From: Clostridia bacterium
GTDB lineage: Bacteria > Bacillota > Clostridia > Christensenellales > Borkfalkiaceae
NCBI GenBank assembly: GCA_900767885.1
Contig: CAAGAU010000010.1
Location: 1-33,164, forward strand
Length of the DNA: 33,164 nt
Reading direction: 5' to 3'
The position numbers and the translations under genes were made by a program. Position 1 is the stretch's first letter; the number at the start of each line of letters is the position of its first letter. A model generated the notes under the pieces. It saw nothing but the letters and a program-made list of their open reading frames with translations. It was not told where the DNA came from and did no database searches. Below, piece by piece: positions 16,853-24,461 of the stretch.

Positions 16853-19429
16853 TCATATCGTAATCGAATCTATTTCGTCAAGCAAGGTCTTAATATCGTT
16901 AAATTCGCTTGCCGCCGTTATGCCCGTTTCGCTTACTACCTTGATGAATTTGGTCCTTATACTTTCGTATCTTTCTTTCTGATTCTTTTTAATTCCGTCA
17001 ATGCCGACGAGCGCGACTTTTGCGGGCGAAAGCCATTCGAGGTCTATCCTGCGTTTTATCGCGGCATAGAGTTCGGGGTCGGCGGTTTCGTATTTCGCAA
17101 TTGCGGCGTAGGCGTCATCTAAAATAGTAAGTAACCCGTTTACGTCGGAGTAAGTGTATTTCGTACCTATATACTTTGCCTCGCTGCCGAGCGCAAGATC
17201 TTTTATCGACCGCTCGCCGAAAATTCTTCTTTGTTCGTCGAACAATTTCCTCATGGCGGGCGCGGCGTCTTTATACATAGCGGACATATAATCGTTTATA
17301 ACGTCATCTGTATTAAGCGCGCTGTTCGCGGCGAGTTTTGCGGTAACGTACTGATTGAGCGAGTAAAACGCCGTATAAGCGTTGCGTTGCCTGCTCTGCT
17401 GCTGAACGTAGCAAAGTCCGTAGCCGTAGTCCTTTAAATACTTGAATATTTCGCCGTAAAAGGCATATGAATCGTAAAACGCGAAATAATCTCTGTAAAA
17501 GTTGCCGTAAGTCCACGCCCAGGCGTTGCCGCCGTTATATATAGCAAATTCTCCCCATTGTTTTGCCCAACTTAAAATTTCGCCGTTGGAAAGCGTGCCT
17601 AAGTAAGCGTGAGTTCTCTCGGTAGTATCGGTCGGTAACGTTGCGTGGTTCATTTCGCTTAACGCGACTAACGGAACTATTTTGTTTTTTACACGCGGCA
17701 TTACGGAAGGTGCTTTAAGCATTGTCTGATACGCAAAGAACATATACTGCAAATCGCGTGCGTATTGCGGATTTTGTATCATCCACTCTTCAACCTTGCT
17801 CGCCACGTCGTCTAAAAAGAGTATAACCGTAGCCGACAGCGCGCCGTATTTTTTTATTACCTCTTGACAAGCCGAACATTTGCAAGTGTAGTAGTTGTCC
17901 TCCATTCCGAGCATAACCGCGTCGTAAGTTGTATTATAACTGTATTTTTTAAGCGAATTTTCTATTCTCTCGGCGCAAAGTCTTACCATTTCGGCGTAAT
18001 CGGAAGAATTTCCGCGCGCCGTATAACAAAGTTGCGCGTTTATTCCGCCCCAGGTATTAGGTTTCCAGTTGGATTGATCGGAATAAAAATTCGGGTGAGA
18101 CGCTCTGTACGTCTCCGGCGGCAGATAATAAAACGCGTTGTGTCCGTAATCGGTTTTACTCTCGTCGTCCGCCTTTACTATGGGCATTAAATGCGCCCAG
18201 ATATAATCGTTTATCTGTAAATGGTCGGCATAAGCGGAAAATTTCTCATCCGACCCCAGCACTATCCCCGTTTGCGCACGCAAATTTATATCGGGGTTGA
18301 AAATTTCGTCGTAGTCGGGGCGGACAATTTCGCTCGCGCCGATTATCTCGTAACAATCTTCGGAATAAAACTCCAATCCGAAAAGATCTTTCAGCAGCCC
18401 GTAAACGCCTTGTAAAACGCCTTTATCCGAGCCGCCCGCTATATATACGTTTTTATCTTTGGTTTGCAGCCGATATCCGTTGGTTTTAAGGTTGACTTCG
18501 CCGAGGTTTGCCGAGCCGCAGAGCGTAGTGTTGCCGAGCGACAAATACGCCTGAGTTTTTCCGTGTATCATATCGGCGGAATCGTATATTGTATCGAGCG
18601 TTACGCCCGTAGCCTCGGCAAAATATTTTACGAGTTCGTCCGCCGCCTTAGTAAGCGTGGCGGAAGATCCTTGCGGCAAAACTATTTTATAATCGCTGTT
18701 ATCGTTTTTTAAAAGATATTCGCCGTAATCGGCAGACCATAAACTTATTCCGCTTAAAACGGTTTCGCCGTTTTGGGCGGTCGCGCCTTTATAAACGAAG
18801 ACCGCAGAGCCTTTATGCCCCACCTCGCCGAGCGAAGAATTTTCGCCGAGCGCAACCGTGCAATCTATAAAAGAAGAATTAACTAACCCCGCCTTTACGT
18901 TGCCGCCGTCGCCGCCCGATAAGGACTGAACTGCGCCGTTTATTTTAAATTCCGTATTTATAAACGTGCAGTCTATCATTCCGTCGTGCGTAAGCGCGCC
19001 GTAACGCGTACCGCTCGTATGATTTGCGCCGTTTATTACTATCGTAACGTTTTCTATTCGGGCTTTACTTGCAACCGACCCTAACAAAACGTTGGAATTC
19101 CAATCGGGGGCTAAACCCGAATTGTTTACTATATTCAAATTTTTTACGACCGAGCCGTTACCCAGAACGCCGAAAATTCCTACGCCCGTTTTACAGCCGT
19201 TTGCAATAGTGAGGGTATGTCCTCTTCCGTCTAAAACGCCTTTAAACCCTACCGAACCGTCTAACGCTTTAGCGGGTTTCATGGTCGTACCTAACGCGGT
19301 TGCGCAAATATCGCCGTCTAAAACGAAATATCCGTCAATCGCCTCGGTATTGATTTTATAGATTAAATAATTTTGCCAGTCTCTTTCGGTTTTTATAATC
19401 GCCGTCGCAATCGTCGCGGGGACGGTCAA
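16853..19429 (-). CDS. DUF4838 protein with beta-helix module; 3' part of a frameshifted gene
   Basis: This 858-residue reading frame begins at a weak TTG with no ribosome site and no signal peptide. The first internal Met is residue 50. The frame is open further upstream to 19484, where a -1 shift on an A9 run joins it to the gene at 19483-21444. Residues 12-190 are a GLUG-like beta-helix module (V-L-D-G-D, L-D-G-R-G-H, G-I-F-G-V-L-G). Residues 230-370 match the N-terminal domain of the DUF4838 lipoprotein at 8045. The signature M-E-D-N-Y-Y-T-C-K-C-S-A-C lies at 509-521. I interpret it as the C-terminal part of one secreted protein of about 1,530 residues. On its own it would be cytoplasmic and poorly translated. 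Confidence 0.75.
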   Translation of the reverse strand: MTVPATIATAIIKTERDWQNYLIYKINTEAIDGYFVLDGDICATALGTTMKPAKALDGSVGFKGVLDGRGHTLTIANGCKTGVGIFGVLGNGSVVKNLNIVNNSGLAPDWNSNVLLGSVASKARIENVTIVINGANHTSGTRYGALTHDGMIDCTFINTEFKINGAVQSLSGGDGGNVKAGLVNSSFIDCTVALGENSSLGEVGHKGSAVFVYKGATAQNGETVLSGISLWSADYGEYLLKNDNSDYKIVLPQGSSATLTKAADELVKYFAEATGVTLDTIYDSADMIHGKTQAYLSLGNTTLCGSANLGEVNLKTNGYRLQTKDKNVYIAGGSDKGVLQGVYGLLKDLFGLEFYSEDCYEIIGASEIVRPDYDEIFNPDINLRAQTGIVLGSDEKFSAYADHLQINDYIWAHLMPIVKADDESKTDYGHNAFYYLPPETYRASHPNFYSDQSNWKPNTWGGINAQLCYTARGNSSDYAEMVRLCAERIENSLKKYSYNTTYDAVMLGMEDNYYTCKCSACQEVIKKYGALSATVILFLDDVASKVEEWMIQNPQYARDLQYMFFAYQTMLKAPSVMPRVKNKIVPLVALSEMNHATLPTDTTERTHAYLGTLSNGEILSWAKQWGEFAIYNGGNAWAWTYGNFYRDYFAFYDSYAFYGEIFKYLKDYGYGLCYVQQQSRQRNAYTAFYSLNQYVTAKLAANSALNTDDVINDYMSAMYKDAAPAMRKLFDEQRRIFGERSIKDLALGSEAKYIGTKYTYSDVNGLLTILDDAYAAIAKYETADPELYAAIKRRIDLEWLSPAKVALVGIDGIKKNQKERYESIRTKFIKVVSETGITAASEFNDIKTLLDEIDSITI

Positions 19430-19482
19430 CTTAACGTAATCCGTCCCCTTGTACGCTTTAACGATTATATTTATAGTTAAAC

Positions 19483-21444
19483 CTATTTTTTTTTAATATT
19501 TTCGGTCAAAGCAAGGTTTTGTGGGTTTTTACCCAAATCTTCGCCGTCGCAGGTTATCTCGGTTACCGTATAATCGGAATATCCTCCAAGGTCTATCGCC
19601 GCGACATCCGCCGCAAGCGATATATTCTGCCTGCTTAAAGTTTGTTCCGTCGCTTCGATATAATTAACTTTAAATCCGGCAAGCGGGGTTCTTCCCTCTA
19701 TCTTCTCGTTCTCACCGCAGTAAATAGGTTCGCCATCAACTGCTCCTGTGTGTCCGATTTCGCCTAATTCCGCTCCCGGGTAAAGATTGACGGCACAATC
19801 AGTAAACTTTGTTCCATAGATTTGATAATAGGCATTAGCTCCGCCGATAACCGTATGAAGTTTAACATTTTGCTTTAAGTTGATAGTCAATTTATTAACC
19901 TTGGCATCTCTAAACCCGAAAAACGACAAAAAACCGTTTTGCGTTGATACTGCCGAGTAATCACCGGCCTCAATATTAAACGTTACGTTATCAAGCGTTG
20001 TCCCAACTATACCCGCACCGAATATCTGATCTTGTTTCCAATCAGGATTATACCCGGCGCTGTTTTTCTGTATCGTTATGTTTTTAACTATGGAACCTTT
20101 ACCCAAAGCGTTTACCAATCCTCCGCCAAGCGAGCTCCAATAGCCTATCGTGTAACCTTGCCCGTCGAGTGTGCCACGGAAACCGTAACTACCGTCAGTC
20201 GGCGGATTTGAAAGACTGCCGTTTTTAAGCGGATTTGTAAGTTTGCCTCCGGCCGCATTAAAAGATTTACCCAAAACGTAATATCCGTATATCGCCGCTT
20301 TATCATCGCACCACATATACTTTTGCCAATCGTCAGCAGAATTGATTGTTGCCGTTGCCAGCAAAAGGTTAGGTCTTGTGAATTGAGCGGCTTCACCCTC
20401 AGCCTTAACTTGAATTTTTACAGGCCAACCGTTATAAAGTTTATGTTTAGTTTTATCGTTCTTTACCGTATCGGGAATAACGACATTCTCAACACTTCCA
20501 AGACTCGTCTTGTCATCAATGAAAAGTTCCGCAGACCACCCTTCGGGAAGGCTGTATTCTATTTTTTGATTTTCGGCGGTTGCAAAAACGGTATACTGCT
20601 CTGAATTTGAAAACGCCCTGATTTTAGCGGTTTTACTACCTATAGCAATCGTAACGTTTGCAAAGCCGACTTTGTTTGCCTTTAAATTAGTCCCTTCAAC
20701 ACTTACGGCATTAGCGTTATCGGAATTATATACAACTTCAAGATCCGAAAGATCGTCGTTTTCGTTCGCAGGAGTTATATTTAATTTTAACGCCTCAACC
20801 GTATTCCCTACGATAATATCTTGCGCCTTAGACAAGCTTTCTTTATCCGTTTCAAACGAAATAGATTTAACTGCGCCGTCGATATAGCCGTTGAGTGCGG
20901 TTTTTTGCTCCGCGGTATATTTAGCCTCTCCCATACTTTCCGCTTGGAGAGCGGCGGAGGCAACGTAAGCCAGCGAACGGCTTTGAACGTTATCCGCCCA
21001 GATATACTCTTCGCCGTTTTTAACAAACGCCCTTGCGGTTATTTTTCTGCCGAAAGAAGTTTCAGGTATATCGGTCAGCGCGTAATTATAAACGTAATAA
21101 CCCGCGTATTTCTCATCGTCGTGAGCCTGCGCCGCGGCATACAGGAGCATTGCCTTATCGGTGCTTTGGTTAAGTTCGCCCTGGAGCAGGTCGGCGGGGA
21201 TAATCGCTATACCCGTCTTTTTGCCCTCGGCAAGTCCGTCGTAATAAGTCTTTTTTATTAAAGACTGGAATCTTATTCCCGTGCCGTCGATTTTAACCGA
21301 CGCACCGTCTACCATTGCGACGTTTGCGCCCTCGCCCGCAAAAACGGTCTTGTTAAAAGCAGCCGTTAAACCGAATATGCCGGCTGCCAGACTGAACGTA
21401 AACGCAACTATTAAAAGCAGCGTGCATTTCTTCATGGTTTTCAT
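19483..21444 (-). CDS. Secreted Ig/beta-helix protein; 5' part of a frameshifted gene
   Basis: The predicted product is 653 residues with a signal peptide (possible cleavage after VFA near 36). Residues 40-195 form a domain frequent in clostridial surface proteins (G-A-S-V-K, G-I-R-F, I-I-P-A-D-L-L, I-T-A-R-A-F). I recognise its pattern but know no established function. An Ig-like domain spans about 200-280 and a GLUG-like module about 365-585 (Y-V-L-G-K, L-D-G-Q-G, G-L-V-N-A-L-G). The frame ends in N-I-K-K-K-stop on a run of nine A. In the -1 frame the repeat pattern continues directly into the next gene, so the stop is probably bypassed or a mutation or assembly error. GGAGG lies 11 nt before the ATG. 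Confidence 0.78.
   Translation of the reverse strand: MKTMKKCTLLLIVAFTFSLAAGIFGLTAAFNKTVFAGEGANVAMVDGASVKIDGTGIRFQSLIKKTYYDGLAEGKKTGIAIIPADLLQGELNQSTDKAMLLYAAAQAHDDEKYAGYYVYNYALTDIPETSFGRKITARAFVKNGEEYIWADNVQSRSLAYVASAALQAESMGEAKYTAEQKTALNGYIDGAVKSISFETDKESLSKAQDIIVGNTVEALKLNITPANENDDLSDLEVVYNSDNANAVSVEGTNLKANKVGFANVTIAIGSKTAKIRAFSNSEQYTVFATAENQKIEYSLPEGWSAELFIDDKTSLGSVENVVIPDTVKNDKTKHKLYNGWPVKIQVKAEGEAAQFTRPNLLLATATINSADDWQKYMWCDDKAAIYGYYVLGKSFNAAGGKLTNPLKNGSLSNPPTDGSYGFRGTLDGQGYTIGYWSSLGGGLVNALGKGSIVKNITIQKNSAGYNPDWKQDQIFGAGIVGTTLDNVTFNIEAGDYSAVSTQNGFLSFFGFRDAKVNKLTINLKQNVKLHTVIGGANAYYQIYGTKFTDCAVNLYPGAELGEIGHTGAVDGEPIYCGENEKIEGRTPLAGFKVNYIEATEQTLSRQNISLAADVAAIDLGGYSDYTVTEITCDGEDLGKNPQNLALTENIKKK
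19486..19494 (-). other. A9 homopolymer at the frame break (slippage site candidate)
   Basis: Nine consecutive A on the minus strand encode Lys-Lys-Lys immediately before TAG (19485-19483). One extra A, or a -1 ribosomal slip, continues as I-G-L-T-I-N and reaches the downstream frame 18 codons later without a stop. The joined sequence restores the module-to-module linker seen earlier in the same protein. Confidence 0.7.
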
Positions 21445-21466
21445 AATTTATTTTTCCTCCCTTAAA

Positions 21467-21601
21467 TCAACCGCGATTCCAGAAATCATTGAATTTTACG
21501 TTAGTATCGAGTCCGTCTTGTTGTCCGGACGCTTCTATCGCCGTACATACAGTCATATCATGTATGACTATTTTCAGTTCCGGAGTTTCATAGTATTTCA
21601 T
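21467..21601 (-). CDS. 44-residue small protein at the head of the downstream unit
   Basis: The ATG at 21601 follows GAGGTGAAGAT, a strong ribosome site. The frame reads M-K-Y-Y-E-T-P-E-L-K, then a hydrophobic stretch, then T-A-I-E-A-S-G, and ends D-F-W-N-R-G. It stops at 21467, 22 nt before the ATG of the secreted protein gene. The opening K-Y-Y-E-x-P-E-L and the central A-S-G resemble short conserved peptides of unknown role in gut Firmicutes. It could be a real small protein, a peptide precursor or a translated leader that couples translation. No Cys-rich or lanthipeptide-type core is visible. Confidence 0.6.
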   Translation of the reverse strand: MKYYETPELKIVIHDMTVCTAIEASGQQDGLDTNVKFNDFWNRG

Positions 21602-21772
21602 ATCTTCACCTCTTATTTTATTACAAAACCGCTGTTCTTCAGCGATATTCGTTTTATTTTTATCCCTTTCCGTTAAGGGACTTTCCTCGGCCTTCGGCGA
21701 GGAAATGCGTGGGCGCGCCCACGCTTCGATTTTTAACGCGTAACGTTGCCAAAAACACGCAAAACATCTTAC
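21602..21772 (-). promoter_or_regulatory. Hairpin-rich 5' leader of the downstream unit
   Basis: Between the promoter and the small ORF lie four hairpins in transcript order. They are an 18-nt perfect palindrome (21707-21724), an 8-bp stem (21682-21689 with 21698-21705), a 6-bp stem (21663-21668 with 21675-21680) and a 5-bp stem (21630-21634 with 21640-21644) followed by GGTTTTG. Only the last has a T-stretch, so a strong terminator is not evident. It does not match a riboswitch class I know. Confidence 0.5.
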
Positions 21773-21778
21773 GCATAT

Positions 21779-21807
21779 ATTATAATTCTACCACCATTTC
21801 AAGTCAA
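21779..21807 (-). promoter_or_regulatory. Sigma-A promoter of the surface-protein/transport unit
   Basis: On the minus strand, TTGACT (21807-21802) is followed by a 17-bp spacer and TATAAT (21784-21779). Transcription would start near 21772 and read the small ORF, the frameshifted gene, the importer and onwards. The -35 box directly abuts the operator-like sequence at 21808-21845. Confidence 0.85.
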
Positions 21808-21845
21808 TTGCGAAATTTGCTATTTTTTATTGCATTTTTGGCATT
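21808..21845 (-). promoter_or_regulatory. Candidate AraC operator, copy A
   Basis: The upstream 20 bp on the minus strand read AATGCCAAAAATGCAATAAA and are identical to copy B at 29983-30020. The whole element is 38 bp and ends exactly at the -35 box, as in copy B. It overlaps the stop codon of the GH95 gene. An activator binding directly upstream of -35 fits AraC-family practice. Confidence 0.65.
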
Positions 21846-24457
21846 TACCTTAATTTCCACTCGTTTGCGTAAATATTGTTTACTTTAAGCCGCTTTGCGT
21901 AACGCTCTTCTTCGAGTTTCGTGGCGGGGTGTAAAAACACGGTCTGCCCCTGCGATTTTTGCGAATACTCGCCCTGCGCAACCACGACTTTATAAGTAAG
22001 TCGCGCTTTACGTTTAATTGAAAAGTCTTTATCCGTAAACGACGAATTTTCGGTTACGCCCAACAACGTATAATCTTTATCGTTTTCAACCGCCCTGTAA
22101 ACCGCGCACTTTTCGTTCGTTTTGCGCCATTTAAGCATTACGCCGTCGGTTTTAAAAGCGGCGGTTAAGTTTTTGACCTGCTTTATCGTACCCGCTTTTG
22201 CAAAACCCGTAATTTCGTAAACCTCGTCTTTTTCGGTTTTAAAGGTTATTCTGCCGTTTTTATATCCGCAATTCACCTTTTTGCCGTTCTTCGCAGTTAC
22301 GACGGCGGTTTTTACGCCGTCGGCAAAAATCGAAACCGCGCCGCCCGAGCACGAAACTATGCGGCAATATTCTATTTTGCCGCCCTTTCGTTTTGCGGAA
22401 ACGGTAAAATTGCCGCGCGCTTTTAAATTCTCGAACGAAACGATTTTCCATTCTTTCGGCGTTGCGGGGAACAGCGTTATATTGCCGCCGTTGCCGCTTT
22501 GCAAAAGCATTTCGGCTATACCCGCGGTCGCGCCGAAATTGCCGTCTATTTGAAAAGGCGGGTGTTCGTCCCACAAATTATCGTTAGTCTTTTCGCATAA
22601 AAGTTTACGCAATAATTTATACGCGTTTTCGCCGTCGCGCGCCCTTGCGCGACACAATATTCTGTACGCAAGCGCCCAACCCGTGGAATCGTTGCCGCGC
22701 AGATCGAGCGTTCTTTTCGCGCTGTCGAGCCAGGCGGGAGTATCTTCGTTTATTATACTGCCCGGCATAAGCCCCATAAGTTGGGAAATATGCCTGTGCC
22801 AAGCCGCGCCAACTTCGCCGTAAAACTTTTCCTCGCCGTATTCCTTAACCTGTCCGCTATAACCTATATTAACTGGCGAAAACCGCTCTATACGCCGTTT
22901 TTCAAGTTTTACCGTCTCGTCTTTTACGCCGAGAATTTTTGAAAAGCGTATATCGTCTTTGGCGTTTTCGCAAAGCATTTGCTGGTCGAACGCGCAACCC
23001 ACCGTGGCGTAATACTGCTGCTCCTTATACCCGTTGAGATACACTCCCGACAAAATTTGCTCGGGCGAAGCCGAAACCATACACAAATACTCGTCGCCGT
23101 ACTTTTTAACGCTTTTTTGCATAAACTGCGAACAACCGTGGACGGCGGGATATGCGTATTCCTTTAAAAACTCTTTATCGAGCGTATAGTCGTAATAATC
23201 GGCAAACAGTTTTGCGGTAAGTCCGCCCGTTCCCGGTCCGGAATGTAAAAACTTTCCGAGTCCGCTAATCTCGTACAAAAACGCCGCCGTGCCTATTATC
23301 CAACCGCACTCTTCTTTGCTCTTTTGCGGCACGAAATCGGCAACCCACTCTTTGGCGTACTCTTCGGCGCGTTTTAAATACGCCTTGAAATAGTCCGCGT
23401 ACGCGGCGAAAGTTTCGGGAATATCGGTAATGAGCGCGCACCAGTAATTCATCTGTACGTTAATATTATGCCATATTCCGCTGCCCCAGGGCGATTTATC
23501 GTGCGCCGACCAGGTACCTTGCAGCGACGCGGGCGGCGTGCCTTTGCGCGAACACGATACGAGCAGATGTTTGCCGTACTTAAAATAAGTTTCTATAAGA
23601 TACGGCTCGTAATTGCCGCCCCTATACGAAGTTAAAAGTTGCGGTATAGTGCGATTATCGCATACACCGCCCAAATCCACGCACGCGCGGCGCATAAGTT
23701 CGCCGTAATCGGCGGTATGCCTTTCGTATAATTTTTTATAGCCCTTTTCGCGCGCGTTTTTCTCTATAAGTTTAAGTTTCTCGTCCGGATCGTCGCCTGT
23801 CGCCTTATGACAGTCGTCGAAAAAAACTTCGGGACATAATTTATAATTCGTGCCCAAAACGACTAAAAACGAAACTTCGCTTGCACCCGAAATTTTTATT
23901 TCTTTATCGGTTACCGTCGCTCGTCCGTCGGTTAACACCGACAACCTCAATTCGCCCGTACAATCGCGAAGAGGCAGAGTTTGCCGCAAAACAAGCGAGT
24001 CGTTTTCAGCATATAATCTGCCCGTTCTTCCGCCGTCTTTTTCCTCTCTCGCGCCAAGGTAGGGTATGACGAGCCGCGCGGTAAAATCTCTTTTTCCGCT
24101 CGTAGTTACTCTGTATACGAAAACTCCGTCGGGATAACTGCAAAAAGCCGTCCTTTCGACGTTTTCGTCGCCGCAATTAAAGCGCGAGTAGGCTACGCCG
24201 TCGGTTAAATCGAGTCCGCGTTCGTAATCCGTAACGCAGGAAAAGTCGCTTTCTATATACAAATCGGCAAAACTCGTTACGCCGCCGAGCGAATACACGT
24301 TGGCAAATTCGTTTGTGGTAAACTGCACGCGCTCGCTTTTTTCGCCGCCGAAAACGCTCGCGCCGAAATATCCGTTGCCTGTCGGCAAGGATTGATTTTC
24401 CCAGCCGTCAAGGCTGTCTTCAGCCGCCGCGCGGTATTGCATAACGTACTTTTTCAT
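21845..24457 (-). CDS. GH95 family glycosidase (alpha-L-fucosidase/galactosidase type)
   Basis: This 870-residue protein has no signal peptide, so it acts in the cytoplasm. GH95 hallmarks are L-Q-G-T-W (312-316), N-I-N-V-Q-M-N-Y-W (331-339, holding the Asn pair that positions the catalytic water), S-P-E-Q with the probable acid Glu466, and Q-I-D-G-N-F-G with Asp638. Their order and spacing parallel the characterised bifidobacterial 1,2-alpha-L-fucosidase. A beta-sandwich follows, then a fibronectin-III-like domain of about 85 residues. GH95 also includes alpha-L-galactosidases, so the sugar cannot be fixed. An upstream ATG at 24493 overlaps the previous gene. The ATG at 24457 has GAGAG and starts 4 nt after the oxidoreductase stop, so I prefer it. 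Confidence 0.88.
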   Translation of the reverse strand: MKKYVMQYRAAAEDSLDGWENQSLPTGNGYFGASVFGGEKSERVQFTTNEFANVYSLGGVTSFADLYIESDFSCVTDYERGLDLTDGVAYSRFNCGDENVERTAFCSYPDGVFVYRVTTSGKRDFTARLVIPYLGAREEKDGGRTGRLYAENDSLVLRQTLPLRDCTGELRLSVLTDGRATVTDKEIKISGASEVSFLVVLGTNYKLCPEVFFDDCHKATGDDPDEKLKLIEKNAREKGYKKLYERHTADYGELMRRACVDLGGVCDNRTIPQLLTSYRGGNYEPYLIETYFKYGKHLLVSCSRKGTPPASLQGTWSAHDKSPWGSGIWHNINVQMNYWCALITDIPETFAAYADYFKAYLKRAEEYAKEWVADFVPQKSKEECGWIIGTAAFLYEISGLGKFLHSGPGTGGLTAKLFADYYDYTLDKEFLKEYAYPAVHGCSQFMQKSVKKYGDEYLCMVSASPEQILSGVYLNGYKEQQYYATVGCAFDQQMLCENAKDDIRFSKILGVKDETVKLEKRRIERFSPVNIGYSGQVKEYGEEKFYGEVGAAWHRHISQLMGLMPGSIINEDTPAWLDSAKRTLDLRGNDSTGWALAYRILCRARARDGENAYKLLRKLLCEKTNDNLWDEHPPFQIDGNFGATAGIAEMLLQSGNGGNITLFPATPKEWKIVSFENLKARGNFTVSAKRKGGKIEYCRIVSCSGGAVSIFADGVKTAVVTAKNGKKVNCGYKNGRITFKTEKDEVYEITGFAKAGTIKQVKNLTAAFKTDGVMLKWRKTNEKCAVYRAVENDKDYTLLGVTENSSFTDKDFSIKRKARLTYKVVVAQGEYSQKSQGQTVFLHPATKLEEERYAKRLKVNNIYANEWKLR

Positions 24458-24461
24458 TGCT

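Noticed and set aside
21663..21724. Hairpins after the GH95 gene as a classical terminator
   Set aside because: None is followed by a convincing T-run on the minus strand, and they lie downstream of the next promoter, so they belong to the leader of the next unit.
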